From: an uncultured Ruminococcus sp.
GTDB lineage: Bacteria; Bacillota; Clostridia; Oscillospirales; Ruminococcaceae
DNA length: 64,000 bases
Assembly (NCBI RefSeq): GCF_946415235.1
Contig: NZ_CAMKRR010000003.1
Coordinates: 49,334-113,333, forward strand
Reading direction: 5' to 3'
Position numbers and translations under genes: made by a program. Shown one piece after another: positions 7,747 through 17,497 of the stretch; position 1 is the stretch's first letter, and every line of letters begins with the position of its first letter. Under the pieces are notes generated by a model, which was given only the letters and a program-made list of their open reading frames with translations, was not told the DNA's origin and made no database searches.

Positions 7747-8013
7747 ATGAAAAAGAAAGATAATAAACTTAAATCCCGATATTCTCAGGGTGTTATATTT
7801 TATAAAAGCCTATCATGCAGAGCGAGTCTTTATGAAGACAGGATAATAACCGAATACTGCATAAAAAACAATCTTACAAAAAGTATGTTTCTTATGGCAG
7901 CTGCAATGTACTGCGCCACAAATAATATTTCAGCAGATGATATGCTTGAATATGTTTCAAATGATAAAAATTTCAACTATAAGGATTATCTGGAAGATGA
8001 ATTTGATGAATAA
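7747..8013 (+). CDS. Small hypothetical protein coupled to a PflX-type radical SAM gene
   Basis: An 88-residue soluble protein with a basic N-terminus and an acidic C-terminus; no recognised domain. It has a strong promoter and RBS (AAGGGGGA). Its last 8 nt overlap the start of the radical SAM gene, which suggests translational coupling and possibly a shared process. Residues 35-60 (ITEYCIKNNLTKSMFLMAAAMYCATNN region) look like a helical hairpin. I do not recognise a family and assign no function. Confidence 0.75.
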   Translation: MKKKDNKLKSRYSQGVIFYKSLSCRASLYEDRIITEYCIKNNLTKSMFLMAAAMYCATNNISADDMLEYVSNDKNFNYKDYLEDEFDE

Positions 8014-8890
8014 ATGTAATATATGTCCGCGTAAATGCAACGCCGACAGAGAAAACGGCAAAGGCTTTTGCGGAGCAGGCAATAAAGCTATCGTAGCAAG
8101 AGCTTCACTGCACAAATGGGAAGAACCTTGTATTTCCTACAAAAACGGAGCAGGTACGGTCTTTTTTTCAGGCTGTAACCTTCACTGCTGCTTCTGTCAG
8201 AACAATCAGATAAGTAACGAGCTCTTCGGCAAAGAGATAAGTGATCAAAAGTTAGCTGATATTTTTCTTTCATTACAGGATATGGGCGCTGATAATATTG
8301 ATCTTGTAACTCCTACTCACTTTGCTGATAACATTATAAAAGCTCTTGATCTTGTAAAGCACAGGCTGAATATCCCCGTTATCTATAACTGCGGCGGATA
8401 TGAGCTTTGCGAGACGATCAGCCTTCTTGACGGTTACATCGACATTTACCTGCCCGATATCAAGTATTATTCATCGGAAATATCTCAAAAGTACTCAAAC
8501 GCTCCCGATTATTTTGAAATTGCCTCAAAAGCAGTTTCAACCATGATAAAACAGACAGGAGAGCTCACCTACAACTCTGAAGGCGGTCTTATAAAGGGGA
8601 CTGTTATACGCCATCTTGTTCTCCCCTCACACAGACATGATTCAATGAAAATAATTGAATGGATCGCTGAAAACACCACACCAAAGAACGTGATCGTAAG
8701 CATTATGAATCAGTTTACACCTTTTGATTTCATATCAGATGAATACAGTGAGCTGAAACGCCGTGTAACAAAAATGGAGTATAACAGCGTTGTAAATTAC
8801 GCAGCAGAGCTTGGACTAAACGGTTTTACACAGCAGAAAAGCTCGGCGTCGGAAGAATATGTCCCTGATTTCGACCTGACAGGGATATAA
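8006..8890 (+). CDS. PflX-type radical SAM protein (COG1313, pyruvate formate-lyase activating enzyme-like)
   Basis: A 294-residue radical SAM protein. The core motif CNLHCCFC (C-x3-C-x2-C) near residue 57 binds the 4Fe-4S cluster that cleaves S-adenosylmethionine. FFSGCNL just around it and the N-terminal cysteine set CNICPRKC...GFCG are characteristic of the PflX group. Despite the name, the substrate of this group is not settled. The start at 8006 gives the conserved N-terminus directly before the first cysteines; a longer reading from 7937 would run through the upstream gene in another frame. Translation is probably coupled to the 88-residue gene. No pfl gene is visible here. Confidence 0.88.
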   Translation: MNKCNICPRKCNADRENGKGFCGAGNKAIVARASLHKWEEPCISYKNGAGTVFFSGCNLHCCFCQNNQISNELFGKEISDQKLADIFLSLQDMGADNIDLVTPTHFADNIIKALDLVKHRLNIPVIYNCGGYELCETISLLDGYIDIYLPDIKYYSSEISQKYSNAPDYFEIASKAVSTMIKQTGELTYNSEGGLIKGTVIRHLVLPSHRHDSMKIIEWIAENTTPKNVIVSIMNQFTPFDFISDEYSELKRRVTKMEYNSVVNYAAELGLNGFTQQKSSASEEYVPDFDLTGI

Positions 8891-8989
8891 AAGCCTTTTC
8901 ACTGTAACACTTTTTCACCATAAGCATATTATGTACTATGGATCGCAGAAAACGGTTCAAATACATTAATCTTAAGGAGTTGCTTTAAT

Positions 8990-9133
8990 ATGTGTAATTC
9001 ATGCTTTGGTGGAAATAATTGCTGGAGTTCGATCATTTTAGTTCTTCTTGTTATCATTCTTTTCTCAGGCTGCGGCAATAACGGCTGCGGATGTGGCTGC
9101 GACAATGGCAATAACTGCGGCTGTGGCTGCTAA
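8990..9133 (+). CDS. 47-residue Gly/Cys-rich small protein (chorion-like high-cysteine type)
   Basis: The ORF is too short for usual cut-offs but has an RBS (AAGGAG, 10 nt before the ATG) and a clean composition. It starts MCNSCFGGNNCW, continues with a hydrophobic helix (about residues 15-26, IILVLLVIILF), and ends in a tail of alternating Gly, Cys and Asn (GCGCGCDNGNNCGCGC). Eleven of 47 residues are Cys. This layout fits the tiny proteins annotated in Ruminococcus as chorion class high-cysteine HCB protein 13; that assignment is from memory. The role is unknown; a single membrane helix with a Cys-rich tail suggests surface display or metal or disulfide chemistry. A bidirectional terminator follows. 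Confidence 0.75.
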   Translation: MCNSCFGGNNCWSSIILVLLVIILFSGCGNNGCGCGCDNGNNCGCGC

Positions 9134-9165
9134 AAAGCTCTTCGGGCACTGAAAAGCATACAAAA

Positions 9166-9201
9166 ACCTCCTATGGATGCACAAAACATACCATAGGAGG
9201 T
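9166..9201. terminator. Bidirectional hairpin terminator (Cys-rich gene / clpX)
   Basis: ACCTCCTATGG (9166-9176) pairs with CCATAGGAGGT (9191-9201). An A-run precedes it and a T-run follows, so it can serve both convergent transcripts. Confidence 0.85.
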
Positions 9202-9207
9202 GATTTT

Positions 9208-10494
9208 TTATTCAGCTTTAAGAAGCTTATTTCTGCGGTTTGTAAGCAGAGGTTCAACATTGTTGATAACGCAGTCAGCTGTAACTGTTACCTTTGCAAT
9301 ACTTCCGTCAGAAGGAACCGTAAACATAGTCTTCATAAGGATAGCTTCCAGTATTGATCTTAATCCGCGGGCACCTGTTTTCTGTACAATAGCCTTCTTG
9401 GCTATCTCAATAAGAGCAGCATCATCTATCTCAAGCTCAATGTCATCATAGCTGAAAAGCTTTTTATACTGCTTAACAAGCGCATTTTTAGGCTCTGTAA
9501 GTATCCTTACGAGCGAAGCCTCATCAAGCTCGTCCAGTACAGAAATAACAGGAAGTCTTCCGACAAATTCGGGAACCATACCAAATTTCACAAGATCCTT
9601 TGGTATTACCTGTTTGAAGATATTGTTTATATCTTCGCTGTTGGACTTTAATTCGCTGCCGAAGCCTATAGGCGATTTACCGATACGCTTCTGGATCTGC
9701 CTTTCAAGTCCGTCAAAAGCACCGCCGCATATAAACAGAATATTCTTAGTATTGATCTGTATTACTTCCTGATTAGGATGCTTTCTTCCGCCCTGAGGAG
9801 GAACATTTGAAACTGTACCCTCTATTATCTTAAGAAGAGCCTGCTGAACGCCTTCACCGCTTACATCACGTGTAAGAGAGGTGTTTTCAGATTTTCTTGC
9901 TATCTTGTCTATCTCATCGATATAGATGATACCTCTTTCGGCTGCTTTTATATCAAAATCAGCAGCCTGTATAAGACGCAGGAGTACATTCTCAACATCG
10001 TCGCCGACATAACCTGCTTCTGTGATAGTTGTTGCATCTGCAATAGCAAACGGAACATTAAGAAGCTTTGCAAGTGTCTGAGCGAGGAAGGTCTTACCTA
10101 CACCTGTAGGTCCGAGCAGAAGAACATTGCTCTTCTGAAGCTCAACACCATCGCTTGAAGGGAAGTCCTTCTCGTTTTCCTGACTCATTATACGTTTATA
10201 ATGATTGTATACGGCAACAGACAGTGATATCTTTGCATCATCCTGTCCAATAACGTATTCGTCAAGAAATTCCTTTATCTCCGTAGGCTTCATAAGCTTA
10301 AGGGAAGATATATCGTTATCATTATCATTTTTTGCTGCTTTTCTGTGAGCTTTTGCAACACCCGGTCCGTAAAGCATTTCATAGCAGTAAGTAACACACT
10401 CATCGCATATATTCGATGAGCCTGCCGAAAACATACTGCGTACCCTGTTTTCCCCTTTTCCGCAAAAACTACAGGATTTAAACGTCTCAGCCAT
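9208..10494 (-). CDS. clpX: ATP-dependent Clp protease ATP-binding subunit ClpX
   Basis: ClpX is the AAA+ unfoldase that feeds tagged substrates into ClpP. The 428-residue protein has the N-terminal zinc-binding domain (CSFCGK and CDEC, residues 8-36), Walker A GPTGVGKT near 120, Walker [12 protein letters not shown] near 190, the sensor and Arg-finger region, and a C-terminal ClpX domain. The IGF loop for docking ClpP is visible as PIGFG near residue 278. It follows clpP by 9 nt in a tig-clpP-clpX operon, the common Firmicute order. Confidence 0.97.
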   Translation of the reverse strand: MAETFKSCSFCGKGENRVRSMFSAGSSNICDECVTYCYEMLYGPGVAKAHRKAAKNDNDNDISSLKLMKPTEIKEFLDEYVIGQDDAKISLSVAVYNHYKRIMSQENEKDFPSSDGVELQKSNVLLLGPTGVGKTFLAQTLAKLLNVPFAIADATTITEAGYVGDDVENVLLRLIQAADFDIKAAERGIIYIDEIDKIARKSENTSLTRDVSGEGVQQALLKIIEGTVSNVPPQGGRKHPNQEVIQINTKNILFICGGAFDGLERQIQKRIGKSPIGFGSELKSNSEDINNIFKQVIPKDLVKFGMVPEFVGRLPVISVLDELDEASLVRILTEPKNALVKQYKKLFSYDDIELEIDDAALIEIAKKAIVQKTGARGLRSILEAILMKTMFTVPSDGSIAKVTVTADCVINNVEPLLTNRRNKLLKAE

Positions 10495-10503
10495 TCAATT
10501 CCC

Positions 10504-11094
10504 CTACCTTTTTGTGATTACCTTATCAATAAGTCCGAACTCAAGAGCTTCCTGAGCTGTCATGTAATTATCTCTTTCACAAGCTGAATGGATTTCTTCA
10601 ACACTTTTTCCGGTATTAGCGGCGATTATTTCTTCAAGACGATCTCTTGTTCTTTCAAGATTTTTAGCATGGATCATGATATCGGTCTGCTGACCGCCAA
10701 GACCGCCGCCTATGAGAGGCTGATGTATCATTATCTCACTGTTCGGAAGAGCGATACGCTTTCCCTTTGCACCTGATGACAGAAGGAACGCGCCCATTGA
10801 AGCAGCCATACCGATACATATCGTAGAAACATCACATTTAATGTAATTCATCGTATCGTAAATAGCCATTCCTGCGGTAACCGAACCGCCCGGGCTGTTT
10901 ATATACAATGAAATATCTTTTTCCGAATCCTGGCTTTCAAGGTACAGGAGCTGTGCAACAACTACGCTGGCTGTTGCGTCATTGACCTGATCCGAAAGCA
11001 TTATGATCCTGTCATTCAGCAGACGTGAATAGATATCGTAGGATCTTTCGCCTCTGCTTGTCTGTTCAACGACGTAAGGTACAAGTACGCTCAT
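10504..11094 (-). CDS. clpP: ATP-dependent Clp protease proteolytic subunit ClpP
   Basis: ClpP is the barrel-shaped serine peptidase that works with ClpX or ClpC/ClpA-type unfoldases. The 196-residue protein has the full catalytic triad: Ser in GMAASMGAF, His in MIHQPL, and Asp in ERDNYM. The start at 11094 gives the conserved N-terminus ([12 protein letters not shown]); a longer reading to 11130 adds a non-conserved basic stretch. AAAGGGCG lies 7 nt upstream. It sits between tig and clpX. Confidence 0.97.
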   Translation of the reverse strand: MSVLVPYVVEQTSRGERSYDIYSRLLNDRIIMLSDQVNDATASVVVAQLLYLESQDSEKDISLYINSPGGSVTAGMAIYDTMNYIKCDVSTICIGMAASMGAFLLSSGAKGKRIALPNSEIMIHQPLIGGGLGGQQTDIMIHAKNLERTRDRLEEIIAANTGKSVEEIHSACERDNYMTAQEALEFGLIDKVITKR

Positions 11095-11182
11095 ATTTTT
11101 TCGCCCTTTCTTTAAAAACAGTTGTCCCACAATGAGCTGCGGGACAATGATGTTATTTTATTGCAATCTGTCGAATAAAGCT

Positions 11183-12490
11183 TTATTCAGCCTTTTCCTC
11201 GGCAACTGTGTTATCTACGACGGCATTTTCCTTTACGAAATCCACTGCCTTCTGAACTCTGAGATCTGTAGTATATTCATCAACAGGAATGAAACGCTTA
11301 ACAGTTTCAACATCTATATTATTTGCTGCTGCGATCTCGCCAAGACCGTTATTGATCTCTTCTTCGCTTACTTCGATGTTTTCGAGCTCAGCGATCTTTT
11401 CAAGAGCAAGTCTGAGTTTAACTTCATTAACAGCTCTGTCTCTGTATGTTTCTCTGAATGATTCCATATCCATACCTGTATACTGGAAATAGAGCTTTAT
11501 ATCCATTCCCTGCTGCTGGAGCTGCTGCTCGAAGTTTCTCATAAGAGCATCTATTCTCTGCTCATACATGCAGTTAGGGATAGGTGAATCTACCTTAGCA
11601 ATGAGAGCATTCATAACTGCGTTCTCAAATCCTGACTCAGCCTGCTGTACAGCTGCTTCTTCAAGCTTTGACTTGATATCTTCCTTATATTCAGCAACTG
11701 TCTCAAATTCTGTAGCATCCTTTACAAGATCATCATTGATCTCGGGAAGCTCCTCATAGCTGATGCCCTTGAGCTTGCACTTGAATGTTGCATCCTTGCC
11801 TGCGTAATCAGTCATCTGATAATCATCGGGGAATTTAACATTTACATCGAATTCGTCGCCGATGCTGTGGCCAACAATCTGATCCTCAAATCCGGGGATA
11901 AACTGACCGCTGCCGAGACGAAGCGGGTGATCGTCGCCCTTTCCGCCCTCAAAAGGCTCGTCGCCGAAGAAGCCTTCAAAGTCAATGATAACTTCATCAT
12001 CGAGCTGAGCTGCCCTGTCGTCAACAGAAACGATACGAGCATTCTTCTTTCTGATAATATCGATCTGCTTGTCGATATCCTCATCAGTGATCTCCTTTAC
12101 TTCCTTGGGTGCTTTGATTCCCTTGTAGTCGGAGATCTCTATCTCAGGCTTGGTAACGCATACAGCCTTGAGCTCTACGCCCTTTTCCTTGTCGATAGAT
12201 GTAACTTCGATATTAGGTCTGTCAACAAGAACGATACCTGTCTCCTTAACAGCTGCATCTATCTCAGGTCCGAGAAGAAGGTTGATAGCGCCCTCATAGA
12301 AAGCACCCTCGCCGAATTCTTTCTCAGCAAGCTTTCTTGAGACCTTGCCCTTTCTGAATCCTCTGATCTGGATATTTTTCTTCTGACGCTGATATTCCTT
12401 TTCAACAGCAGCTTCAAATGCCTCAGGGTCAATAGAGATCACTAACTCTGTAGTATTCACATCTGTTTTGTTTGATGATTTTAAACTCAT
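11183..12490 (-). CDS. tig: Trigger factor
   Basis: Trigger factor is a ribosome-bound chaperone with peptidyl-prolyl isomerase activity. The 435-residue protein has the N-terminal ribosome-binding domain with the signature-like GFRKGKVSRKL near residue 44, a central FKBP domain (about 155-245, with VIIDFEGFFGDEPFEGG) and a helical C-terminal arm domain. The RBS GGAGG is placed correctly. It heads the tig-clpP-clpX operon, linking nascent-chain folding with Clp proteolysis. Confidence 0.96.
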   Translation of the reverse strand: MSLKSSNKTDVNTTELVISIDPEAFEAAVEKEYQRQKKNIQIRGFRKGKVSRKLAEKEFGEGAFYEGAINLLLGPEIDAAVKETGIVLVDRPNIEVTSIDKEKGVELKAVCVTKPEIEISDYKGIKAPKEVKEITDEDIDKQIDIIRKKNARIVSVDDRAAQLDDEVIIDFEGFFGDEPFEGGKGDDHPLRLGSGQFIPGFEDQIVGHSIGDEFDVNVKFPDDYQMTDYAGKDATFKCKLKGISYEELPEINDDLVKDATEFETVAEYKEDIKSKLEEAAVQQAESGFENAVMNALIAKVDSPIPNCMYEQRIDALMRNFEQQLQQQGMDIKLYFQYTGMDMESFRETYRDRAVNEVKLRLALEKIAELENIEVSEEEINNGLGEIAAANNIDVETVKRFIPVDEYTTDLRVQKAVDFVKENAVVDNTVAEEKAE

Positions 12491-12530
12491 TTTAATACGT
12501 CCTCCAATATTTATATAACATACTTGGAAT

Positions 12531-12539
12531 ATTATACCA
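12531..12539 (-). promoter_or_regulatory. Extended -10 promoter for the tig operon
   Basis: On the minus strand TGGTATAAT (12539-12531) gives an extended -10 box about 40 nt before tig. The -35 region 17 bp upstream is a poor match. Confidence 0.5.
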
Positions 12540-12591
12540 CATTTCGGAAAATTTTTCTACTGATTTTACGCACTTCTGCATAATGCACAAT

Positions 12592-13284
12592 TCAAAAAAC
12601 TTTCTCAGGCATAAATTGTAAATAATCACCTGATATAAGATGAAAATTCACATCATCATAAGTATTTTTTACGCATAGCTCATGTGCGGACCGACCATGT
12701 ATATGTCCGTAGTAACAGTCTTTTATCTTATAACGATAAAGTATCTCAAGGATATCATAGTTAAAATTTGAAGCAAAAATAGGCGGATAATGAAGAAACA
12801 CTATTGGTATCAGTTCCTCTGCCAGAGCTGATCTGATAGAAGTTTCAAGCCGCTGGACTTCCCTTTTCAGTATCTTTTCGTCCTGAGTTTCTCCCGGCAT
12901 ATTGACCCAGCCTCTTGTACCGCATATACCGTGATCGCCGTATCTGTAATGATTGTTATGCAGTATCCTGATGGATTTTAAGCCCTCTGCTTCAAGAAAG
13001 CCTTCCATCTTTTTCATGGTAGTCCACCAATAATCATGGTTTCCCTTAATGATTATCTTTTGTCCGGGAAGCTCTTCGATAAAACGGAAATCGGGAGCTG
13101 CCTCTTCAAGAGACATTCCCCATGATATATCCCCGGGAAGAACTACGGTATCATCGTCCTTTATCGTTTCAAGCCAGTTCTTCTCGATCCTCTCCTGATA
13201 ATCTTCCCACCCGCTGAAAACGCTCATGGTTTTCGACGGATCGCCTTTACACAAGTGAAGATCGGCAAGTACAAACAAGCTCAT
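12592..13284 (-). CDS. Metallophosphoesterase
   Basis: A 230-residue calcineurin-like phosphoesterase. Motifs in order are ADLHL (residues 7-11), PGDISWG (about 50), KGNHDYWW (about 79), FLHYPP (about 165) and YYGHIHG (about 190), so all usual metal-ligand positions are present. Relatives are widespread in Clostridia and have no firm substrate. The gene follows thrC by 3 nt and is the last of the long rplS-proximal run. The cytoplasmic location is inferred from the absence of a signal peptide. Confidence 0.85.
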   Translation of the reverse strand: MSLFVLADLHLCKGDPSKTMSVFSGWEDYQERIEKNWLETIKDDDTVVLPGDISWGMSLEEAAPDFRFIEELPGQKIIIKGNHDYWWTTMKKMEGFLEAEGLKSIRILHNNHYRYGDHGICGTRGWVNMPGETQDEKILKREVQRLETSIRSALAEELIPIVFLHYPPIFASNFNYDILEILYRYKIKDCYYGHIHGRSAHELCVKNTYDDVNFHLISGDYLQFMPEKVF

Positions 13285-13287
13285 GGA

Positions 13288-14781
13288 TCATATGCCCAGT
13301 GTCCTGAGCACGTAATCCTTCTGCTCCGTCTTATCTATAACGTCATCGAAACGCTCGGGCTTATTTTTAAGATCAGCAAGTGCCGAAGGTACGGGGATAT
13401 TTGAAATCTCAGCGATCCTGCCGACCTTGTCGTATTCGTCTATATCTGACTTCCTGCCTTCAAGGGCTTCAAGAACAGCTGCACTGAACTTATACGGACT
13501 TGCTGTCGAAGCTATGACTGTCTTTGTGTTATCGCCCGTTGTTTCCTTATAATCCTTGTACACCTTGACAGCTACCGCTGTGTGAGTATCACAGGTATAG
13601 GAATACTTCTCATATATCGAATGTATAGTAGCTTTCGTCTGACCGTCATCGCAGAAGCCTGCGGCAAATTCCTCTTTCAGCTTGGCTTTTACATCATCAT
13701 TTACTTCATACCTGCCTTCTGAGGAGAGCTTGCCGAACCACTCACGGATGATCGCGTCATCTCTGCCCGTCATAAGGTAAAGGAGTCTCTCAAGATTGCT
13801 TGAGATAAGGATATCCATCGACGGCGAAACAGTTGCATAGAACTTTCTGTTCCTGTCATAAACGCCTGTATTTATAAAATCGGTAAGAACATTATTGATA
13901 TTGGAAGCACATATGAGCTTATTTACAGGTATTCCCATATGCTTTGCATAATAAGCGGCAAGTATATTGCCGAAATTACCTGTCGGAACAACTATGTTGA
14001 TCTTTTCACCAAGCTTTATCTCTCCATCCTTGACAAGCTCGGCATATGCAGAAATATAATATACTACCTGCGGTACAAGACGTCCCCAGTTAATAGAATT
14101 AGCGCTTGAAAAGATCATTCCGTTAGCGTCAAGCGCTTTTTTCACTTCATCATTTGTGAATATGGCTTTTACGCCATTCTGACAGTCGTCAAAATTGCCC
14201 TTTATAGCACAAACTCCCACATTTGAACCTTCCTGAGTCTTCATCTGGCGCTTCTGCATAGGGCTTACACCGTCCTCGGGATAAAAAACAAGAATAGAAG
14301 TTCCTTCAACATCCTTGAAGCCCTCAAGAGCAGCCTTTCCTGTATCGCCGGAAGTAGCTACAAGAATAACTATCTTCTTATCGAGCTTTATCTTCTTTGC
14401 AGACGTTGTAAGGAAATACGGCAGTATCTGAAGTGCCATATCCTTGAATGCACAGGTCGGACCATGCCATAACTCAAGCATATATGTACCGTCAAAAAGA
14501 TGAGCGATCTCAGCAATGCTCTCAGTCTCGAAATTACTGGTGCTGTAAGCATTATCTGTGCAATGATGTATTTCAGCCTCTGTAAAATCAGTAAGATATT
14601 TAGCAAAAATATATGCTGCTCTGTCGGCATACTTCATATCACCGATAGCCTTTATTTCATCAAGTGTCAGCTGCGGAATACTCTCAGGTACGAAAAGACC
14701 GCCGTCAACTGATATTCCCTGAGTAATCGCCTCAGCACTGCTCACTTTGACATTACTGTTCCTTGTGCTGTTATAGAACAT
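13288..14781 (-). CDS. thrC: Threonine synthase
   Basis: A PLP enzyme converting O-phosphohomoserine to threonine and phosphate. At 497 residues it belongs to the longer class of threonine synthases. The PLP lysine is in GPTCAFKDMALQ near residue 112, and the phosphate-binding glycine loop PTGNFGN is near 267. AAAGGGTGA precedes the ATG. It follows yraN by 11 nt; no T-box or other leader is possible in that gap, so it is probably expressed with the upstream ribosome-biogenesis genes or from an internal promoter I did not locate. Confidence 0.95.
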   Translation of the reverse strand: MFYNSTRNSNVKVSSAEAITQGISVDGGLFVPESIPQLTLDEIKAIGDMKYADRAAYIFAKYLTDFTEAEIHHCTDNAYSTSNFETESIAEIAHLFDGTYMLELWHGPTCAFKDMALQILPYFLTTSAKKIKLDKKIVILVATSGDTGKAALEGFKDVEGTSILVFYPEDGVSPMQKRQMKTQEGSNVGVCAIKGNFDDCQNGVKAIFTNDEVKKALDANGMIFSSANSINWGRLVPQVVYYISAYAELVKDGEIKLGEKINIVVPTGNFGNILAAYYAKHMGIPVNKLICASNINNVLTDFINTGVYDRNRKFYATVSPSMDILISSNLERLLYLMTGRDDAIIREWFGKLSSEGRYEVNDDVKAKLKEEFAAGFCDDGQTKATIHSIYEKYSYTCDTHTAVAVKVYKDYKETTGDNTKTVIASTASPYKFSAAVLEALEGRKSDIDEYDKVGRIAEISNIPVPSALADLKNKPERFDDVIDKTEQKDYVLRTLGI

Positions 14782-14792
14782 ATTATCACCCT

Positions 14793-15170
14793 TTAAAATA
14801 TTAAATTGTAGCCTGTTGTATCATAGGCATTTGTAATATAATCAATGCTGAGCACCTTTTCTCCAGATATGATGACTTGTGCAACATCAAATCTCGGCTG
14901 GAGCATACTTGGATGCTTGCAGCAATAATCAGCAGCTGTTTTTATTATCAGACTGCGTTTACGTTTGTTTACGGCTTCAAATCCCGAGACCATGCTGTCG
15001 GGCTTACGGGATTTGACCTCCACAAAAGCTATATAGTCGCCGTTATCGGCGATAATATCAATTTCTCCGCCTTTAATGCGATAATTTCGCTCAACGATAC
15101 TGTATCCGCGGTCGGCAAGATATTTGCAGACAGCTTCCTCGCCAAGGCGTCCTACCTCTGTTTTATTCAT
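14793..15170 (-). CDS. yraN: YraN family protein (UPF0102, predicted endonuclease fold)
   Basis: A 125-residue protein with the UPF0102 pattern: [22 protein letters not shown] at the N-terminus, then [21 protein letters not shown]. The E-x-D...E-V-K arrangement is the restriction-endonuclease-like core. The function is unproven. It overlaps rnhB by 8 nt. The rnhB-yraN pairing is common in Firmicutes and other phyla, pointing to nucleic-acid metabolism. Confidence 0.9.
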   Translation of the reverse strand: MNKTEVGRLGEEAVCKYLADRGYSIVERNYRIKGGEIDIIADNGDYIAFVEVKSRKPDSMVSGFEAVNKRKRSLIIKTAADYCCKHPSMLQPRFDVAQVIISGEKVLSIDYITNAYDTTGYNLIF

Positions 15171-15780
15171 AAAGCTTTTTCAAAAATGTCCTTCGGTGGA
15201 CTTCCGAAATGCCGAATTCAGCTATTTTCTCGTAATGCAGCTTTGTACCGTAGCCCTTGTGCTTGCCGAAGCAATACTGAGGGTACTGCTCATCCAGCCG
15301 GCACATATACCTGTCTCGTGTTACCTTTGCAAGTATCGACGCAGCTGCTATGGAAGCCGAGACTGCATCACCGTGTATGACATATCTGCTCTCACATTCA
15401 AGCTCGGGCAGTCTGTTTCCGTCTATCAGCGCAATATCAGGCTTTATGCCGAGCCCCTCAACAGCTCGTTTCATTGCAAGCATAGTTGCATTAAGAATAT
15501 TTAGCCTGTCGATCTCCTCAACACTTGCTGAAGCGATACAATACGCATCTGCTTTCAGTATTATTTCATCATAAAGCATTTCTCTGCGCTTTTCCGAGAT
15601 TTTTTTACTGTCGTTCAAATAATCTATAAGGACCTGATCTCCGAGGACTACAGCAGCTGTATAAACATCTCCCGCAAGAGGACCTCTGCCTGCCTCATCG
15701 ACTCCGCAGATTATGGGATATTCTTTTCTCAGCTCGGAATCATAATCAAAAAGCTCTTTATGCAGGGTTATTCTTGGCAT
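15163..15780 (-). CDS. rnhB: Ribonuclease HII
   Basis: RNase HII removes ribonucleotides from RNA-DNA hybrids and single misincorporated ribonucleotides in DNA. The 205-residue protein shows [12 protein letters not shown] (about residues 25-36), which carries two catalytic acids, and further acidic residues in ALIDGNRLP and [19 protein letters not shown] lies 7 nt before the ATG. It overlaps both neighbours (rbgA upstream, yraN downstream), so all three are surely co-transcribed. Confidence 0.96.
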   Translation of the reverse strand: MPRITLHKELFDYDSELRKEYPIICGVDEAGRGPLAGDVYTAAVVLGDQVLIDYLNDSKKISEKRREMLYDEIILKADAYCIASASVEEIDRLNILNATMLAMKRAVEGLGIKPDIALIDGNRLPELECESRYVIHGDAVSASIAAASILAKVTRDRYMCRLDEQYPQYCFGKHKGYGTKLHYEKIAEFGISEVHRRTFLKKLYE

Positions 15781-16661
15781 AGCTTTTCCTCCCGCGGCGG
15801 AGCTTCAAGCGTTATTTTTCCAAGCTTACCGCTTCTGAACTCGTCAAGTATCATTATTGCCGCGCGTTCGGTATTTACTTCACCGCCTGCTATCATCATT
15901 CCGCGTTTCTTGCCTATAGCCTCAAGCAGTTCAAAACCGTCTTCTTCGCCTGTAAGCTCGATTTTATAGCGTTCTTTGAGTGAATCGCTGTAGTTTTCCG
16001 CAAGATAGACCAGCAGCTTCATTGCTAAAGTTTCAATATCAAGGATATCATCGCTTATAGCGCCTGTAAAGGCAAGCCTTACCGCAATGCTCTGATCTTC
16101 AAATTTAGGCCACAAAACTCCCGGCATATCCAGAAGTTCTGTATTATTATCGAGCTTTACCCACTGTTTTGTCCGTGTAACACCCGGTCTGTCCTCGACC
16201 TTAGCCCGCTTTGAACCTGCCATTTTATTTATGAGAGACGATTTTCCCACATTCGGGATACCAACTATCATCAGTCTGACAGATGAAGTTGACATACCGT
16301 TCTTCTGACGTTTTTCCATTAATTCCTTGAGTATCGTCTTCCGTATAGTCGGGATTATGTTTTTTAATCCTCTTCCCGATTTGCAGTCGATCGCAACAGC
16401 CTCTTTACCGTTCGCCCTGAAATGATCTATCCAGAGCTGAGTCGTACGTTCGTCTGCAAGGTCACTTTTATTAAGGATAACTATTCTTGGCTTGCCCTTC
16501 GTCATTTTATCCATTTCCGGATTCTGACTGCTTAAAGGCAGACGTGCATCGACTATCTCGACAACAGCGTCCACAAGCGACAGATTTGACGCTATAAGCC
16601 TTCGGGTCTTTGCCATATGTCCGGGAAACCACTGGATCTGTTTCATGTCGATATTATCCAT
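15768..16661 (-). CDS. rbgA: Ribosome biogenesis GTPase RbgA (YlqF)
   Basis: RbgA is a circularly permuted GTPase needed for late maturation of the 50S subunit. In the 297-residue protein the G4 motif NKSDL (about residue 62) precedes G1 GIPNVGKSS (about 124) and G3 DMPG (about 174), which proves the permuted order. The N-terminal [11 protein letters not shown] is the family signature. GGGAGG precedes the ATG. It lies between lepB and rnhB, the same neighbourhood as in Bacillus (rplS-ylqF-rnhB). Confidence 0.96.
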   Translation of the reverse strand: MDNIDMKQIQWFPGHMAKTRRLIASNLSLVDAVVEIVDARLPLSSQNPEMDKMTKGKPRIVILNKSDLADERTTQLWIDHFRANGKEAVAIDCKSGRGLKNIIPTIRKTILKELMEKRQKNGMSTSSVRLMIVGIPNVGKSSLINKMAGSKRAKVEDRPGVTRTKQWVKLDNNTELLDMPGVLWPKFEDQSIAVRLAFTGAISDDILDIETLAMKLLVYLAENYSDSLKERYKIELTGEEDGFELLEAIGKKRGMMIAGGEVNTERAAIMILDEFRSGKLGKITLEAPPREEKLCQE

Positions 16662-16700
16662 AACCGCCTCCCTGATATATAATATTTTTAATATTACTCT

Positions 16701-17450
16701 TTACTTCCTGAAAGTCAGGAATTTGAAATCCTTCAAAGGATAATACCTGATGATCGCTTTACCGTATATCTGATCCTTTTTTATCAGTCCGATAGCGGGA
16801 TTTCTGCTGTCTGCCGATACCCTTCTGTTATCTCCCATAGCAAAATAATAACCCTCAGGAATAGTTATCGGGAAATCGAAAGCAGTAAATGAAAGTGAAT
16901 TGATCGTATCCTTTATGTATGGTTCATCCAATACCTTGCCGTCGATCAGTACCTCTTCCTTTTCAGGATCTATATCTATAGTCTGACCGGGTTCCGCAAT
17001 AACGCGCTTTATAAGGCATTCCTTATAATCAGAGCCTGTAATGTCCTTTTTTACTGCTTCTCCGTTTTCATCAAGAAGATATGCAGCATCATTATTAATA
17101 ACAATAATATCTCCGTAATGCGGTCCGAAATAAACTGTTGACATGAATACCCTGTCCTGCTTGAAGAGTGTATCGTTCATGGAAGTTCCCTCAACGGTTA
17201 TAGGATGCAATAGATACGTAAATATCATAATAACGACAAATACCGTAAGAAGGGTCGATTCAACTATCTCAAGTATATCATCGACTATTTTCGCCTCTTT
17301 TTTTTCGGCTATTTCAGCTTCGCCGTTATCATCCGTACTATCTTCAGAAGCCGATACTACAGCTTCTGCGGTGCCAACTTCATCAGCAGTATCCGCAGTT
17401 TCGTTTATTTCATCCGTTTCTTCGATGGTATTTTTATTTTCCTCAGCCAT
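16701..17450 (-). CDS. lepB: Signal peptidase I, copy 1
   Basis: A type I signal peptidase that cuts signal peptides on the outer face of the membrane. The 249 residues comprise an unusually long acidic, Glu/Asp/Ala/Thr-rich cytoplasmic N-terminus (about 65 residues), one membrane helix (about 66-85), then the S26 domain. The Ser nucleophile is in GTSMNDTL, the Lys base in CLIKRVIAEPGQ, and the GDNR box is present as MGDNRRVSADSR. It is 40 nt downstream of its tandem paralogue at 17498. The two share the GGAG-purine-GCATATT-ATG-GC start region, evidence of a local duplication. Confidence 0.93.
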   Translation of the reverse strand: MAEENKNTIEETDEINETADTADEVGTAEAVVSASEDSTDDNGEAEIAEKKEAKIVDDILEIVESTLLTVFVVIMIFTYLLHPITVEGTSMNDTLFKQDRVFMSTVYFGPHYGDIIVINNDAAYLLDENGEAVKKDITGSDYKECLIKRVIAEPGQTIDIDPEKEEVLIDGKVLDEPYIKDTINSLSFTAFDFPITIPEGYYFAMGDNRRVSADSRNPAIGLIKKDQIYGKAIIRYYPLKDFKFLTFRK

Positions 17451-17497
17451 AATATGCTGCCTCCAACTTTATAAACAATGAAAATTCAGTAATAAAA

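Noticed and set aside
8929..9111. 60-codon minus-strand frame over the Cys-rich mini-gene
   Set aside because: Shadow of the Gly/Cys-rich tail; low-complexity translation and no RBS.
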